Shown here: positions 43,026 to 52,039 of the stretch, piece by piece
How the letters are laid out: each line of letters opens with the position of its first letter
Position numbering within the stretch: the first letter of the stretch is position 1
Source of the DNA: Flavobacterium tistrianum
GTDB taxonomy: Bacteria; Bacteroidota; Bacteroidia; Flavobacteriales; Flavobacteriaceae
NCBI RefSeq assembly: GCF_003254545.1
Contig: NZ_QJRH01000069.1
Location: forward strand, 1 to 64,000
Length of the DNA: 64,000 nucleotides
Direction of reading: 5' to 3'
The notes under the pieces: model-generated
The model's database searches: none
Told to the model about the DNA's origin: nothing
What the model saw: only the letters and a program-made list of their open reading frames with translations
Made by a program: the position numbers and the translations under genes

Positions 43026-43050
43026 ATGCCGCTTCTCGGAAGCTTACAAA

Positions 43051-43083
43051 AAAAAGAGCTATCCTTTTGAGATAGCCCTTTTG
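43051..43083 (-). terminator. Terminator of the M28 peptidase gene
   Basis: On the minus strand gggctatc pairs with ggatagctc across a short loop, followed by T8. It lies about 20 bp after the stop. Confidence 0.75.
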
Positions 43084-43100
43084 ATTTATTATTTTGACTC

Positions 43101-44492
43101 TTAATTTGCTTTTTTAGTCTCGATTCCGTTTTGGTCTAATAAATACATTAATGTAGTCATTGTTGCAGCACCAAGCTCTAATTCTCTTTTGTTGATTGCA
43201 TCAAAAGTATCGTTTGCTGCGTGGTGATAATCAAAATAACGTTGAGAATCTGGTTTTAAACCTGCTTTTACAATAGCTGGAGAAGTTAAATGGTTAATAT
43301 CTGAACCTGCGTGGCCAATTGTAAAACTGTGTACTAAATAAGGCTCAAAAAGATCTTTATAGCCTTGAATCTTTTTCAAATTAACATCGTCAGCTTCAAT
43401 TGAAAAACCTCTTGGCGAAAATCCGCCTGAATCACTTTCTAAAGCAAAAATGTGGTTCTCTTTATTTTGTTTTGAAACTTCTTCATATTTAGCTCCACCT
43501 TTTCCGCCGTTTTCTTCATTCATGAATAAAACAACACGAATTGTATTTTTAGGCTTGTAATTTAAGTTTTTCAAAATACGAATTACTTCCATACTCTGCA
43601 CTACTCCTGCTCCATCATCGTGAGAACCATCTGCTAAATCCCAAGAATCTAAATGTCCTCCAACAACCATAATGTTTTCTGGAGTTACAGTTCCTGTTAA
43701 TTCACCAATTACGTTGTAAGACAATGCATCTGGTAAAGTCTCACAAGATTGTTTAAAGTAAAATTTCAAAGCTGGATTTGCTTTTAAAGATTTGCTCAAC
43801 AATTCTGCTCCGTTTGTACTGATTGCAGCTGTTGGAATATACTGTGCTTTTGGCAAGTCGCCATAGCTTTGAGCTCCTGTATGAGGGAAATCATCTAGAC
43901 GTAAATTCATAGAACGAACAATTGTTCCAACTGCCCCCAATTTGGCAGCTTCTTTTGCTCCTGCATATCTTTGGTCAACACAAGCTCCGTAAGAAGTAAA
44001 AGTTTCAATGTTTTCAGGGTTCATTGGTCTGTTGTAGAAAACAATTTTACCTTTTACTTTATCAGCTCCAAGTTCATTCAATTCTTTTATTCCTTGAACT
44101 TCGATTATTTCTGCTGTAAGACCAGTTTTTGGAGTTGCTACTGAACCTCCTAATGCGCAAATTGGCACATTGGTTTTTACTTTTCCGTCAAGGATATAAG
44201 CTGTTTCTTTTTCGCCACGCACCCAATGAGGAACCATAACCTCTTGCAGATATACTTTATCAAGACCTAAACTTTCTAATTGTCTTTTAGTATAATCAAC
44301 TGCCTGTTCTGCACCTTTAGATCCAGACAAACGAGCTCCGATATCATTAGACAAATATTCTAGCCAAGTGTAGCATTTTGCTTCGGTTAAAGCTTTTTTG
44401 TAAAATAATTTAATGTTTTTTTCATCATTTGTCTGTGCAAAAGATGTCAATCCGTTTAAAACTAAAGCAGTTAAAAGAATCGTTTTTTTCAT
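43101..44492 (-). CDS. Exported M28-family zinc aminopeptidase
   Basis: A 463-residue protein with signal peptide ending SFAQ (20). The M28 zinc site is complete: GGHLDSWDLADGSHDDGAG (His, Asp), FMNEENGGKGG (catalytic Glu, Glu), ALESDSGGFSP (Asp) and IGHAGSDINHL (His). A PA-like insert (residues about 110-210) precedes it. It probably releases N-terminal residues from peptides outside the cytoplasm. It has its own terminator and a -7 element TAATTTTG at 44553-44546. It is not obviously part of the PUL upstream of it. Confidence 0.93.
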   Translation of the reverse strand: MKKTILLTALVLNGLTSFAQTNDEKNIKLFYKKALTEAKCYTWLEYLSNDIGARLSGSKGAEQAVDYTKRQLESLGLDKVYLQEVMVPHWVRGEKETAYILDGKVKTNVPICALGGSVATPKTGLTAEIIEVQGIKELNELGADKVKGKIVFYNRPMNPENIETFTSYGACVDQRYAGAKEAAKLGAVGTIVRSMNLRLDDFPHTGAQSYGDLPKAQYIPTAAISTNGAELLSKSLKANPALKFYFKQSCETLPDALSYNVIGELTGTVTPENIMVVGGHLDSWDLADGSHDDGAGVVQSMEVIRILKNLNYKPKNTIRVVLFMNEENGGKGGAKYEEVSKQNKENHIFALESDSGGFSPRGFSIEADDVNLKKIQGYKDLFEPYLVHSFTIGHAGSDINHLTSPAIVKAGLKPDSQRYFDYHHAANDTFDAINKRELELGAATMTTLMYLLDQNGIETKKAN

Positions 44493-44590
44493 AGTTTCTG
44501 TAGTAATTTGGAGTTTAGCATGCGTATAGCATATTCACAAAGGAACAAAATTATTGACATTTGTGAAGTCTTTTCCTCAAGCTTTTCTCA

Positions 44591-44637
44591 AAAAAAAGCT
44601 CCAATTACAAATTATTCAATTTGCAATCGGAGCTTTT
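44591..44637. terminator. Bidirectional hairpin at the end of the PUL
   Basis: aaaaagctccaatt (about 44593-44606) pairs imperfectly with aatcggagctttt (about 44625-44637). It lies between the GH43 stop at 44658 and the M28 peptidase start. Confidence 0.7.
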
Positions 44638-44657
44638 ATATATTTTATAAATAAAGA

Positions 44658-46577
44658 TTATTTTACTTCAATAATCTTATTTTTTGTTCCAATACCATTT
44701 TCATTAAAAGGCTCTATGGTAAAATAATATTTTGTGCCTTTATCTAGACCTCTAAAATCATATTTATTATCGTCATAAACCATAATGCTGTTATACAATT
44801 TATCAGGAGAAATTCCATAATAAATATTGTAACCAATTGCATCTGCTTGCTTTTTCCATGAAATCATAGCATTTCTAGAATCTGCCTTTTTTCTGTCTAC
44901 TTTAAAAGAAGCTACAGGTTTTGGTTTTGCTGCCAATCCGTTTCCAAAAACTCTAAAATCAGAAATTGCAAACAATCCAGAAGCATTATGGATATTTTCC
45001 ATTTTAATGTAACGCGCTTTAAATGGCTTTGTAAGCTCGACATAATCATGTGGCGCATCTTTATCATTTTTAGATTTATCAACTACCAAAGTCCAATTTT
45101 GGGCATCATCAGACATGAATATCTTGTATTGATAATAAATATCCATTGCTTTGTTAAACTGAGTTGCTTTATGATCTGCGTAATTAATTTGAAGCGCATT
45201 GATTTCCATTTGACGTCCTAAATCCATTTGAAGCCATTCACCTGGATTGCTAGTTTTAGCTGACCAATAGGTTTGAATGTTTTCATCTGTAAGATTTTCA
45301 GCTCCGTAACAGAATTTCTCATACACTTTTTTACCGCCATGATCCATTCTGTGTGTTTCTACTTCCATACATTCTTCAGAAGAAGAAACCGTTACAGGCT
45401 TTTTATAGGAAAGCAGCATCCATCCAGAGGAAGCTCCTTTTGTTTGATCACGTTGAGCTGTTGGCAATACAATTGGAAAATCCCCATAAGCGGTAATAGA
45501 ATACATTACGTCATCTTTATCAAATCCAGCAGGAAACATATCTATACGACGCTCAAAACGATCTTTAATAGAGATTTTGCACGTTCCTGTATTCCAGTAA
45601 TTTCCATAATTATCGGCGAAAGTATTTCCATGTCCGGCTCCAATTACAAATCCGCCCGGTTTATAAGACATTGGATTATGTTTCTGATACGTAAATGGCC
45701 CTAACGGATTATCTCCAACATGAACACCATTTGCATATCCTTTAAATTCAGTCGCTGGTGCTCCATATTGCATATAATATTTCCCATTATGTTTGGTCAT
45801 CCAAGCTCCTTCAATAAAATTTCCCCAAGGAGCAGGTTCCATATCGTTATTTGGTCCAAAGCGTTCCCATCCGTGAGCTGATGGATCTAGAATAGCAACT
45901 TCTTTAATTTGTCCGTAAGGTTTCTGAATATCCTCTACTTCTTTCGCTTTATATAATGTTGCATAATCAGCCTGATTTCCTTTTGGAAGCCAAGTTTTAT
46001 AATCAACCTCAACACCTACAAGTGGTAATTTTCCACTTGAACCGTAATACATATAGACTTTTTTGTCATCATCTTGAAAAATCGCTGGATCCCAAGTTGG
46101 GAGCATTGCTTTGTCTACGTGACGTGTCCATCTCCCTGATTTTGGATCTGCAGTTTTCCAAATTGGATGATTTCTTTTCCAAGTTGAACCTACATAAAAT
46201 AAAGTATCATTTACAACCCAAGCTGCAGGAGCGCATTGATCGTCATCGCCTGGCTGTCTTTGGAAACTTCCGTATACAAAATTCCAGTCTGACATATCTT
46301 TACTCCAAAAAAAACCTGCCTGATTGGTAGCAAATAAATAATACTCGCCTTTGTATGTAATAATTACCGGATCGGCACTTGAACGGCGTGATTCTGGAAT
46401 TCCGTTATGATTATGAGTCGTAAAATTGTATCCGATATTTATGGGATTACAGTAAGTCGTCGCAGGTCTGCTTGGGTCAAACCATTCTGTCTTGCCAGAA
46501 TTTTGCGCTAAAAGACTGTTTCCGAAAATCATCGAAAACAATACAATTGGCGTTAGTTTTTTATATATTTTCTTCAT
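44658..46577 (-). CDS. GH43-like glycosidase with F5/8-type C and Fn3 domains
   Basis: A 639-residue exported protein (signal peptide to LLAQ, 25). Residues about 35-380 form a five-bladed propeller of the GH43 type, with candidate catalytic Asp69 (SSADPVI), Asp163 (TWDPAIF) and Glu256 (FIEGAWM). Residues about 400-545 are a discoidin/F5/8C carbohydrate-binding domain (GEWLQMDLGRQMEINALQINYAD, ARYIKMENIHN), and the end is Fn3-like. Family GH43 enzymes act on arabinose, xylose or galactose linkages; the exact substrate is uncertain. It is the last gene of the PUL, 31 bp after the phosphodiesterase. Confidence 0.88.
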   Translation of the reverse strand: MKKIYKKLTPIVLFSMIFGNSLLAQNSGKTEWFDPSRPATTYCNPINIGYNFTTHNHNGIPESRRSSADPVIITYKGEYYLFATNQAGFFWSKDMSDWNFVYGSFQRQPGDDDQCAPAAWVVNDTLFYVGSTWKRNHPIWKTADPKSGRWTRHVDKAMLPTWDPAIFQDDDKKVYMYYGSSGKLPLVGVEVDYKTWLPKGNQADYATLYKAKEVEDIQKPYGQIKEVAILDPSAHGWERFGPNNDMEPAPWGNFIEGAWMTKHNGKYYMQYGAPATEFKGYANGVHVGDNPLGPFTYQKHNPMSYKPGGFVIGAGHGNTFADNYGNYWNTGTCKISIKDRFERRIDMFPAGFDKDDVMYSITAYGDFPIVLPTAQRDQTKGASSGWMLLSYKKPVTVSSSEECMEVETHRMDHGGKKVYEKFCYGAENLTDENIQTYWSAKTSNPGEWLQMDLGRQMEINALQINYADHKATQFNKAMDIYYQYKIFMSDDAQNWTLVVDKSKNDKDAPHDYVELTKPFKARYIKMENIHNASGLFAISDFRVFGNGLAAKPKPVASFKVDRKKADSRNAMISWKKQADAIGYNIYYGISPDKLYNSIMVYDDNKYDFRGLDKGTKYYFTIEPFNENGIGTKNKIIEVK

Positions 46578-46608
46578 GGTTAGATTTTCTTAAGTTAAGT
46601 TTTAAAGA

Positions 46609-47382
46609 CTATTTTTTAATCTCTTTTCTTTCCTTTAAAAGTTCGGGTTCATTTGTTGTAATGTAATTGAATTTATGAGCAATAATCCAATCCATATCTT
46701 TTGCATCGTTAACAGTCCAAGCGTTTAAAATCACTTTATTGTCTTTTGCTTCTTGGATCCATTCTGGATGTTTTTGAAAAACAGAATAATGATAGTCTAC
46801 ACCATTAATTTTATCTGCTTTGACTTCTTTTGGAGATTTATTTCCTTCTAAATATTGAAGAGAAGTTTTAGAATCTATCTCCCTAATTTTCTTTAGAATA
46901 TCATAATCAAAACTGATGTAGCAGGTATTTTTATCGGCTTTTAATTTTTTAATGGTTTCGACTGCAGCTACACCAGTTTTTTGTCCTCTTTCTTTACTGA
47001 TTTCTGACGGTTTTATTTCACAAACCAAAAGTGTGTACTTATTATTACGCATTCCTTCTGAAATATATTCATGAAGGGTTGGCAGTTTTTCTCCGTTTGA
47101 AAGTTTAAATTTTATCAAATCTGCATAATTCGTTTCTTCGATAAGCAGTTTGTTGTAATGTGCATCATGATTGATTACAAGCGAGTCGTCTGCCGTTCTC
47201 CAAACATCAAACTCTGAACCTGGCAATTTTAAATCGATTGCATGTCGTAATGATGCAATTGAATTTTCTGGCAGATTGTTCTTTTTCCAAGCACCACGAT
47301 GCGCTACAATTGCATTTTTTTGCGCATTGCAATACGAAAAAGCCATAAGGCAAACGGCACTAAATATTTTGATTTTATTCAT
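46609..47382 (-). CDS. Exported glycerophosphodiester phosphodiesterase
   Basis: A 257-residue GDPD-family enzyme with signal peptide (to NAQ, 21). The TIM-barrel signature is intact: IVAHRGAWKKNNLPENSIAS, GSEFDVWRTADDSLVINHDAHYN, LLVCEIKPS, then YHYSVF and LNAWTVNDAKDMDWII. It hydrolyses glycerophosphodiesters to glycerol 3-phosphate and an alcohol. Its place between GH3 and GH43 in a glucan PUL, and its export, suggest it may remove phosphoglycerol groups from a substituted glucan; this is inference. A terminator-like hairpin lies upstream at 47424-47453. Confidence 0.93.
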   Translation of the reverse strand: MNKIKIFSAVCLMAFSYCNAQKNAIVAHRGAWKKNNLPENSIASLRHAIDLKLPGSEFDVWRTADDSLVINHDAHYNKLLIEETNYADLIKFKLSNGEKLPTLHEYISEGMRNNKYTLLVCEIKPSEISKERGQKTGVAAVETIKKLKADKNTCYISFDYDILKKIREIDSKTSLQYLEGNKSPKEVKADKINGVDYHYSVFQKHPEWIQEAKDNKVILNAWTVNDAKDMDWIIAHKFNYITTNEPELLKERKEIKK

Positions 47383-47423
47383 AATAACGTAGTTAAAAAA
47401 TTACAAAAAGGTCTTTTGCTCTT

Positions 47424-47453
47424 AAAAAAAAGCCCTCCAAACGAAGGGCTTTT
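47424..47453 (-). terminator. Hairpin after GH3 gene
   Basis: On the minus strand agcccttcgtttggagggctttttttt: the arms aagccct/agggctt are followed by a T run, 20 bp past the GH3 stop. It may reduce read-through into the phosphodiesterase gene. Confidence 0.75.
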
Positions 47454-47472
47454 CACTAATCAAATAAACCAA

Positions 47473-49773
47473 CTATTCAGTTAACTCAAAACTAACTTTC
47501 TTATCGGCATTTGAATTTCCTCCCACGAAAATATCAAACTGCCCAGGCTCTGCCACAAATTGTAAATCAGAGTTATAGAATTTTAAATCTTCAGCAGTAA
47601 TATCAAAACTTACTGTCTGTTTTTCACCTTTTTTAAGTGCTATTTTTTGGAAACCTTTTAGCTCTCTAACTGGTCTTGTTACTGAACCAACTAAATCTCT
47701 AATGTATAATTGAACTGTTTCTTTTCCGTCAAAATTTCCTGTGTTTGTTACATCAACTGTTACTTTTAATTTCCCTGAAGCATTCATTTTATCAGAAGAA
47801 ATTTTCAAGTTTGAATAATCAAAAGTGGTGTAGCTTAAACCAAATCCGAATGGGAATAAAGGCTCGTTTCTTTCGTCAATATAATTTGATCTGAATTTCT
47901 CAAATTTACCTTCTGTGTTAGAAAGCGGTCTTCCTGTATTTTTGTGCGCGTAGTAAATTGGCAATTGTCCAACGCTTCTTGGGAAAGTTGAAGTCAATTT
48001 TCCAGAAGGGTTTACATCTCCAAATAACACATCAGCAATAGCATAACCAGCTTCTGTACCAGCAAACCAAACATTTAAAATTGCAGGAACTGTTTTCTCT
48101 TCGTCTGTAATTACTAACGGACGTCCGTCAAATAAAACTAAAACAACTGGTTTTCCTGTTTTTAATAAAGCATTTAATAAATCTTTTTGCGCTTGTGGAA
48201 TTTCTAAGTTTGTACGGCTGCTAGATTCTCCGCTCATTTCTGCAGATTCTCCTAAAGCTGCAACAATTACATCTGACTGCTCAGCTACTTTTAGAGCTTC
48301 TGCTAATAATTCTTCTTTTGTACGAGCATCACGGTGTAATGTTTTACCGAACATTGTCGCATTCGTTTCAAAAGTTTCATCGTAATCTAAATTACTTCCT
48401 TTTGCATATAAAACTTTAGTTCCAGCTCCAGCAACTTCTTTAATACCTCTCAACAACGAAACGGCATTTTCCATTTTTGTAGCCACACTCCAAGTTCCTG
48501 GCATATTTTCTTTAGCATCTGCCAATGGTCCGATTAAACCAATTGTTCCAGATTTTTTAAGTGGCAATAACTGATTTTGGTTTTTTAATAAAACCAATGA
48601 TTGAGCCGCAATATCACGTGCTTCTTTTCTACTATCTGTAGTGAAGATTTCAGTTTTAGCTCTTTTTTCATCACAGTATTTGTATGGATCTTGGAATAAT
48701 CCTAAATCGTATTTTGCTTCTAAAATAAGTTTTACAGCGTTATCGATAGTTTCGATTTTTACTTTTCCTTCGTCTAAAGATTTTTTCAAAGTTCCTAAGA
48801 AACCTTCTCCAACCATATCCATTTCAACTCCAGCATTTAATGCTAAAGCAGATACTTGCTGTAAATCTCCCATTCCGTGCGGAATCATTTCAGGAATACC
48901 TGTAAAATCGGTTACAACAAATCCTTTGAAACCCCATTGTTTTCTCAAAACGTCTGTCATTAACCATTTATTTCCTGTTGCTGGAATTCCGTCAACTTCA
49001 TTGAAAGAAGCCATTACAGAACCTACACCAGCATCAACTGCAGCTTTGTAAGGAGGGAAATAATCATTAAACATTCTGATGTGGCTCATATCTACCGTGT
49101 TATAATCACGTCCGCCTTCTGGCGCTCCATATAATGCGAAGTGCTTAACACAAGCTAAAATTGAGTTATTTTTAGAAAGATCATTTTGTTGGTAACCGTT
49201 AACCATTGCTTTTGCAATCTGGCTTCCTAAATATGGATCTTCTCCTGAACCCTCAGAAACTCTTCCCCATCTTGGATCACGAGAAATGTCAACCATTGGA
49301 GAGAATGTCCAGTTAATACCATCAGCACTAGCTTCTTTTGCAGCAATTTGAGCACTTCTTTCAATTAATCCCATATCCCAAGTACAAGATAATCCTAACG
49401 GAATTGGGAATGTTGTTTCGTAACCGTGAATAACGTCCATACCAAAAAGCAACGGAATTTTTAAACGGCTTTTTTCAACCGCAATTTTCTGCACTTCTTT
49501 AATTTTTTGAACTGATTTAATGTTGAACAAACCGCCCACTTTTCCTTCAGCAATATTTTTTGCCACATTTGAGCTGTTTGCTTGCCCTGTGGTAATATCA
49601 CCAGATGTTGGCAAGTTTAACTGACCCAATTTCTCGTCTAAAGTCATTTTTGACATTAATTCCGCCACAAATTCAGACTTTGGTTTAATTTTCACTGTAT
49701 TTTTAGCAGGCTTTTTTTGAGCATAACCCAAAACAGCACATCCTAAAAAAAGTAAAACTAATTTGTTTTTCAT
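47473..49773 (-). CDS. bglX: GH3 beta-glucosidase (BglX-like)
   Basis: A 766-residue exported enzyme (signal peptide to YAQ, 19). The GH3 N-terminal barrel has GMDVIHGYETTFPIPLGLSC, VKHFALYGAPEGGRDYN and the nucleophile region GFVVTDF (Asp289); the C-terminal alpha/beta sandwich includes LGESAEMSGESSSRTNLEIP; a final Fn3-like domain ends the protein (VTNTGNFDGKETVQLYI). It should release glucose from short beta-glucans. A Bacteroides GH3 next to GH144 prefers beta-1,2-linked substrates, from memory, so that is the favoured activity here. It follows the hydrolase gene across a 92-bp gap with a hairpin (49808-49851). Confidence 0.94.
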   Translation of the reverse strand: MKNKLVLLFLGCAVLGYAQKKPAKNTVKIKPKSEFVAELMSKMTLDEKLGQLNLPTSGDITTGQANSSNVAKNIAEGKVGGLFNIKSVQKIKEVQKIAVEKSRLKIPLLFGMDVIHGYETTFPIPLGLSCTWDMGLIERSAQIAAKEASADGINWTFSPMVDISRDPRWGRVSEGSGEDPYLGSQIAKAMVNGYQQNDLSKNNSILACVKHFALYGAPEGGRDYNTVDMSHIRMFNDYFPPYKAAVDAGVGSVMASFNEVDGIPATGNKWLMTDVLRKQWGFKGFVVTDFTGIPEMIPHGMGDLQQVSALALNAGVEMDMVGEGFLGTLKKSLDEGKVKIETIDNAVKLILEAKYDLGLFQDPYKYCDEKRAKTEIFTTDSRKEARDIAAQSLVLLKNQNQLLPLKKSGTIGLIGPLADAKENMPGTWSVATKMENAVSLLRGIKEVAGAGTKVLYAKGSNLDYDETFETNATMFGKTLHRDARTKEELLAEALKVAEQSDVIVAALGESAEMSGESSSRTNLEIPQAQKDLLNALLKTGKPVVLVLFDGRPLVITDEEKTVPAILNVWFAGTEAGYAIADVLFGDVNPSGKLTSTFPRSVGQLPIYYAHKNTGRPLSNTEGKFEKFRSNYIDERNEPLFPFGFGLSYTTFDYSNLKISSDKMNASGKLKVTVDVTNTGNFDGKETVQLYIRDLVGSVTRPVRELKGFQKIALKKGEKQTVSFDITAEDLKFYNSDLQFVAEPGQFDIFVGGNSNADKKVSFELTE

Positions 49774-49807
49774 GTGTATTTAATATTTGTTTTTAATCGG
49801 AACATGG

Positions 49808-49851
49808 AATCGCTTTTCTTCGTTTAGTTATTTATTTGAATCAAAGCGATT
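49808..49851. repeat. Intercistronic hairpin between hydrolase and GH3 genes
   Basis: aatcgcttt (49808-49816) pairs with aaagcgatt (49843-49851). It could mark mRNA processing or attenuate transcription within the PUL. Confidence 0.5.
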
Positions 49852-49865
49852 TCATTCTATTCTAT

Positions 49866-50579
49866 TTATTTGTTTGTATTCGTTTTTCTTTGCTGTAACA
49901 TCCAGTCGTAGATTTCTTGATTATCATATACTTTTGTCCAGCTGTCATGTCCTGCATCATCAAAAATGGTCAGCTTGAAATCTTTAGCATTGCATTTTTT
50001 CAACTCTTTGTAAATCGTTATAGCATAATTCACGTTCACCACATCATCTAGCAATCCGTGAAAAATCCTGGTTGGAATATTGGCTATTTCACATGCTTTT
50101 TCTAACTGAATCAAATCTACAAAGCCAGCGACAGGTACATTTGCGGCAAATAGATCTGGATGTGCAAAAGCCAAATTCCAAGAAGCCCAACCTCCTGAGC
50201 TCAAACCAGTAACATAAATTCTTTCTGAATCAATCTTATTTTCTTTCTGAATTTTTAAAATCAGCTGATAAATTGATTCTATATCCCAATTCTCATCTTC
50301 TTTACATTGTGGAGCAAGAACGTAAGCATCTAATTGATGTGTTTTTAAATATTTTAAAGGACCGTGAATTTTTACTTTTTCAAGATCAGTTCCTTTTTCT
50401 CCATCTCCAGAAATAAAAACTATCAAAGGCTTTTTCTCTTTTGTATTTGCCGGTTTATGCAGTACATAACCCAGTTCATATTTTGCCATTACAACTGTAT
50501 TAATTTTTCCGGTCGTCTCACTCTGGCTAAAACCTACAAGTGAAAACAGAAAAGATAAAAAAGCTAATTTGTACTTCAT
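49866..50579 (-). CDS. Exported alpha/beta hydrolase (esterase-like)
   Basis: A 237-residue protein with signal peptide to GFSQ (19). The serine hydrolase triad is visible: Ser127 in VTGLSSGGWAS, an Asp at 178-179 (GLLDDVVN) and His211 (DDAGHDSW). It is of the phospholipase/carboxylesterase or dienelactone hydrolase type, often annotated as prolyl oligopeptidase. It sits 5 bp after the GH144 gene, so it is co-translated. In a PUL it would most likely remove acyl substituents (succinyl or acetyl) from a glycan; this is inference. Confidence 0.9.
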   Translation of the reverse strand: MKYKLAFLSFLFSLVGFSQSETTGKINTVVMAKYELGYVLHKPANTKEKKPLIVFISGDGEKGTDLEKVKIHGPLKYLKTHQLDAYVLAPQCKEDENWDIESIYQLILKIQKENKIDSERIYVTGLSSGGWASWNLAFAHPDLFAANVPVAGFVDLIQLEKACEIANIPTRIFHGLLDDVVNVNYAITIYKELKKCNAKDFKLTIFDDAGHDSWTKVYDNQEIYDWMLQQRKTNTNK

Positions 50580-50584
50580 GTCAA

Positions 50585-51964
50585 TTATTGAATCCCGTAT
50601 TTTCCAGATTTAAAGCCAAGTTTTGTTAAACCTTGTTTTACTTCTGGTGCATTCATAAATAATTTCCATATCAATCCTGTTCTGTAATTTTCAATCATTA
50701 CAACTTCTGGACCTTGATCAATTGCTAAATAACGTTTTGCCACCCATTTATTTCCTAAACTTAGAGCATCATAAAAACCTGCATCTCCCCAAGTTTCGTC
50801 TTTATGGTTTTCGTATAAGTTTCTAATCAAAGCCATAGATTCTTTTGGCGTATAAACAATTGAACTAATTGCTGCTGTTGGTGAAATTACACCTTGATCA
50901 TTGCTCGGCATATGTGCATTGTATCCAATCGATCCGTCAGGATTTCTAGAATAAGAAGCTGTTAAACCCCAATATTCGGAACCATAACCTGCATTTTTAT
51001 TTGGATTTTCAACACAATACTCATAATTAATTTTAGTCTGATTTACATTTAAATCCCAGTAGTTCGCATATTTATCTGTTAATTTATTTGGATCTAAACC
51101 TACATAAGAATAGTGTGCCCAGAATAAAGGACCTCCAAATTCTTCAGCGCCATTGTGCTTTAAAATAAGCGGAATATTATATTTTGCTTTTGAAGAAACT
51201 ATGCCACCGCTTCTTGCCCATCCTTCATGATATGCTTTCGCATCGATTGTATGCGTTGGCGAAGATGCTGCCATTACGTAAGTAATAAGGCATTCGTTAT
51301 ATCCTTGTAAAGGGAAATTCATCTCCCAAGCATAACTCGGAGACCAGTGCCAATATAATACATTTTTGTTATTTGTGTACCATTGCCAGTCAACGCCTTT
51401 CCAAAGTGCATCGTATTTTTGTGCTACCGCTTTTTCTTTTTCAGAACCATCTTTAAGATATTCACGAACGGTAATCATTCCTGCAACCAAAAATGAAGTT
51501 TCAACTAAATCGCCACCATTATCTTTGGTTCCAAAAGGCTTTACTTTTCCTGTATTTCCGTCAATCCAATGTGACCATGCTCCGTGAAAACGATCTGCTT
51601 TGCCTAAAAAATCTGCAATTTTGTTAAGACGTTCTACACCTTGTTCTTTAGTAATGTATCCTTGAGACATACCCGAAACAAGAGCCATTAATCCAAAACC
51701 TGAACCTCCTGTTGTTACAATATTAGAATCGTTTTCAGGATAAACTCCGTCTGGATGATAACGCTCTCTGGCTAATCCAGAATTTGGTTCTGCATAATCC
51801 CAGAAATATTTAAATGTTTGTTTTTGAACAGCATCCAAAAGCTGTTCATCTGTTAATGCAGTAACGCCAGAAGTATTTTCCTGTACATTTTCTTTTGACT
51901 TATCAGCATTTGATCCACAACTAAAAAAAGTAAATGCTAAAAATAAAACTGAAATTCTAACCAT
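50585..51964 (-). CDS. GH144-family endo-beta-1,2-glucanase (glucoamylase-like) lipoprotein
   Basis: A 459-residue lipoprotein with lipobox FTFFSC (Cys16). The (alpha/alpha)6-barrel of the 'glycoamylase' Pfam family is evident: LLDAVQKQTFKYFWDYAEPNSGLARER near the N-terminus, GSGFGLMALVSG, GDLVETSFLVAGM, WEMNFPLQGYNECLITYVMAAS, FWAHYSYVGLDP, YWGLTASYS and HMPSNDQGVISPTAA. Family members from Chitinophaga and Parabacteroides hydrolyse beta-1,2-glucan. Surface or periplasmic anchoring fits cleavage near SusCD. It lies 75 bp after susD, with a strong hairpin in the gap. Confidence 0.9.
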   Translation of the reverse strand: MVRISVLFLAFTFFSCGSNADKSKENVQENTSGVTALTDEQLLDAVQKQTFKYFWDYAEPNSGLARERYHPDGVYPENDSNIVTTGGSGFGLMALVSGMSQGYITKEQGVERLNKIADFLGKADRFHGAWSHWIDGNTGKVKPFGTKDNGGDLVETSFLVAGMITVREYLKDGSEKEKAVAQKYDALWKGVDWQWYTNNKNVLYWHWSPSYAWEMNFPLQGYNECLITYVMAASSPTHTIDAKAYHEGWARSGGIVSSKAKYNIPLILKHNGAEEFGGPLFWAHYSYVGLDPNKLTDKYANYWDLNVNQTKINYEYCVENPNKNAGYGSEYWGLTASYSRNPDGSIGYNAHMPSNDQGVISPTAAISSIVYTPKESMALIRNLYENHKDETWGDAGFYDALSLGNKWVAKRYLAIDQGPEVVMIENYRTGLIWKLFMNAPEVKQGLTKLGFKSGKYGIQ

Positions 51965-51990
51965 TATAAAAATTTAAGTATTGAAAAAAT

Positions 51991-52026
51991 AATCACTCCC
52001 TCCAGAAAATCTGGAGGGAAGTGATT
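51991..52026 (-). repeat. Strong hairpin between susD and GH144 genes
   Basis: ccctccag (51998-52005) pairs with ctggaggg (52011-52018), extended by aatcact/agtgatt (51991-51997 with 52020-52026, one bulged A). On the minus strand it is followed by a T-rich stretch. It may partly terminate, so that susCD is made in excess over enzymes, or protect the susCD mRNA. Confidence 0.8.
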
Positions 52027-52039
52027 TTAAAGATTTTGA

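Noticed and set aside
45273..46330. Plus-strand frames of 124-143 codons inside the GH43 gene
   Set aside because: They overlap a convincing gene on the other strand and have unlikely composition.
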